Below are positions 61,301-64,000 of a stretch of 64,000 bases of DNA, one piece after another. Position 1 is the stretch's first letter. Every line of letters begins with the position of its first letter. The DNA comes from Rosellinia necatrix. Lineage: Eukaryota > Ascomycota > Sordariomycetes > Xylariales > Xylariaceae. Made by a program: the position numbers and the translations under genes. Location: contig JAGYVD010000006.1 of assembly GCA_021209875.1 (NCBI GenBank), positions 2,542,001 to 2,606,000 of the forward strand, in the 5' to 3' direction. The notes beneath the pieces are model-generated. The model did no database searches and was not told the DNA's origin. It saw only the letters and a list, made by a program, of their open reading frames with translations.

Positions 61301-64000
61301 TTTATAATTATAAGCTGTTTATAAGCTTAGCCTGTTAAATTTAAAAGCATAAACGCGTTTTTTATTATAATATTTAATTATAAAAACTTTATTTATTTTA
61401 TAACTATTAAAAAATTAACTAAAAAACAGGTCTATTAAACTAAAAAATTAATTAAATATAAATTTAAACTAAAGTTTTATAAAAAGTGTTTAAACAGCTA
61501 AGCAGACGTGTTATTAAAACGCAACTAAAACTTTTTAAAAAAAGCTTAAAATAAAAAATACGTAAAATAAAATAAGCAGCTTTTAAAAAATAAATAGCTG
61601 CTTATTAAACTTTTTTTAAATTAACTATAAACTATTTAAATAAATAAGTTAAATAACGTATTAATTTTTTTAAAAAAAAAAAAAATATTTAATTATAAAA
61701 ATCTGGCTAATATTTAAAATATTGTTTTTAAAAAAAACTTAAGCTATGCGCATATTATCTGTGTTATATAAAAAAACGTACGCGTTTTTTTTTTAAAATT
61801 AAATTTTAAAGTATTAATTACTAAATATAACCTAAACTTACGCAGCACGTTAAAATTTTGCAACTAATTTTAAATTTTTAATTAAAAACTTTTTAAACAA
61901 AAATAATATAAAATATTTATAATTTATATTTAGCAAAACACCCCGGTTAAAAAAAAATTATTATAATAATATTTAAAAACATTTTTTAACTAACGTTTTT
62001 AAAAAACGTAAAACGTTTTATATATAACTATAATATCTACAGCAAAAAAACAGTATAAAAAAACTAAAAATAAAGCTTGCTACGCTTACTATTAGTTTTT
62101 AAGCAATATTAAAGCAAATTTTTAATAGATTTTATAATAAACTTATTAATAAAATAAAACAATTTTATTAATTTAATAATAATAACTAATAAGTTTAATA
62201 AAGCTGTTATATTAAAAACAATAGTTTTAATAAACGCAAAAGCTTATATTAAACAGTTTATATAATGCTATTAACGTTATTATAAGTTTTTTTATAATTA
62301 TAACTAGTAATAAAAGCATAAATTAAACCGGTTGTTTTTAACGCAAAATATGTTTATTAATAAATATTAAGCAGCGTTTATTTATTGCTTATTATTTTAA
62401 AATAAACAAAGCTATAAAACAAATAAACTAAAAAATATTAATATATTTATAAATATATATTATATATATTTAATATAACTAGCTTATATTATTTTTAAAA
62501 GCTATATTTATTATAAATAATTAAAATATTATAACTATTAAGCTAAGCTTTTTTTTTACGATTTATAAATATTATATAGCTATTATATTAATAATTAAAC
62601 GTTTAACGCAACTAGCTTATAACTTATAAATTTTAGCTAAAACATTTATATAAAAGCTAAAAAATAGCATAAAATTTATTTAAGCAGCTATAGCTATAAT
62701 ATAATAAAACTAAAAAAAAGCTATTAATAAGCAGCACGTATTAATTAATAAGTTTAAAACTAGAAATTTTATTTAGCTGTTTTTTTAAAAACATATAAAC
62801 GCCGCAGCTATTTTAAAAATTAGCATAGCTATATATTAAATATTATATTATTAAAATAATTAGCTTTTATATAATAAAATTAAATATTTTAAAAATATTT
62901 ATAACTGTTTTATATTAAGCTTATATGCCGCATAAAAATAGATCTTTAGCTTTTTAAACGTTAAATAACAGCTAGCTTTTTTTATATAAACAATAAAATT
63001 TAAAAAACAAAATAAAAAATAAAAAATATTAAAAGCTTATTAAACCAGAAAAAACATAAAAGTTTGCAAACTAGTCGTAAAATAAAAAAAATACGTTAAA
63101 CTTACTAAAAACTTTTAAAAACTTTTAAAAACTTAAACAATAGACCGTTTTAAAAAAAATATAAAAATATATAAAATAATAATAAATTTAATATAAAAAT
63201 AAAAAAAACATAACTTAAAAATAAAACATAAAAAAATAATAAATAAAATAAATAAATAATATAAAATATTATATTTTTAATTATAAATAAAATTAACATG
63301 CAAATATATTATAAATAATTTAAAAACTATAAAAACTATTAAATAAAGCCGGCTAATTTTTTATATTTTTTTTATATAAGCTTTAAATAAAACAATAATA
63401 AATGCTGCGCAAGCAGCGCTTAAGCTATTTAGTTTGTTTTAATTTTTTATTATTAAGTTTTAATTTTTTTTAAGCTTTATTTATAACTAGCGCAAAAGCA
63501 GCTAATATATTTAATAAAAAAAGCACAGCTGTAGCTATTAAAATTTTATTAGTAATAACTATAGCTGCGCTGCTTGCTATATTATTTTAAAACTTAATTA
63601 ACTTTTGTTTATTTTTTAAACTGTTTATAATTAATATTAAAATAAAGCCTGCGTTTTTAATATAGTTTATATAAACTTAAAAAAACGTTTTATAAAAAAA
63701 TAACAGCTTTTAAAAGTTTATAAATAGTTTTATAAACTATAATAAAATATATAAATTATTATTTATTTTTAAAACATTTTTATTATTTTTTTAATTAAAC
63801 GTAAATAATATATAAAAAAATATAAACAGCAGGCAAAATATTTATATAATAGGCTTTAGTTTTTTATTATTTAAAAACTGTTTAATATAGCTTTAAATAA
63901 TAATAATAATTTTGCTTATATAATATATAAGCTAAATATAAATAATAGTTATTAAAGTTAAAACTTATTTTTAATATTTTATTAATATAAGCTAAACGTT
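58112..64000 (+). mobile_element. A2: second copy of gypsy element A, cut by the window end
   Basis: 5' LTR 58112-58370 (259 bp, TGTTATGGGCAGTGCC to TTATTATA), uninterrupted. Then 5.6 kb aligned with A1 35502-40995, with transitions and small indels (one extra of about 50 bp near 62470-62515). The RT box YINNI at about 60716-60730 has the same Asp-to-Asn changes as A1. It is heavily RIP-mutated but keeps some C where A1 has T, so the two were hit separately. The window ends about 1.7 kb before its expected 3' LTR end. Confidence 0.88.

Overview
The window looks like nuclear DNA of a filamentous ascomycete (Pezizomycotina). Three things point there: short spliceosomal introns (56 and 108 nt), two typical fungal genes (a DUF7924 protein and a DAO-type FAD oxidoreductase), and a huge A+T-rich block of dead retrotransposons. 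Those repeats differ from one another almost only by C-to-T and G-to-A changes, the mark of repeat-induced point mutation (RIP). I cannot name the species.

Positions 1-7876 have balanced composition and carry the only living genes. In order: the 3' end of a Ty1/copia element (minus), an intact DUF7924 gene (minus, 523 aa, one intron), a broken pogo/Fot1-like DDE transposon (minus), a small A+T-rich relic patch, and an intact FAD-dependent oxidoreductase gene (minus, 474 aa, one intron).

From about 7.9 kb to the end (56 kb), by eye well over 80% A+T, I see no functional gene. By pairing diverged terminal repeats and their 5-bp target-site duplications (TSDs) I resolved most of the block into nested retroelements. 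A1 (7882-42675, TSD AGTGC) is a gypsy element whose 5' LTR is split by element B (7914-35269, TSD ATTGG). B in turn holds a solo LTR C1 (8259-8488, TSD TTGCT), element F (13299-25216, TSD ATTAT) and gypsy element E (26656-34901, TSD TATTT, minus). F is itself invaded by a 4.1-kb element G (16672-20753). G has LTR-like direct repeats and a decayed reverse transcriptase with Penelope-like motifs, and it sits beside a perfect 72-unit TAT/TTA microsatellite. Downstream come gypsy element D (44229-52592, TSD CTGCT, plus) with two solo LTRs inside it (F3, TSD AAAAA; C2, TSD TTTAT), a minus-strand gypsy relic J (about 52.9-58.1 kb), and a second copy of A (A2, 58112 to beyond the window end).

RIP is heavy inside the elements and drops sharply at the outer edges of A1. 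The solo LTRs F3 and C1 are largely spared, so they look young or too short for RIP. LTR families C, D and E, otherwise unrelated, share a module: perfect GC-rich hairpins next to an AGATTAGATAA motif. The most unusual items are the Penelope-like G element with its microsatellite, the shared hairpin module, and the fully reconstructable insertion order.
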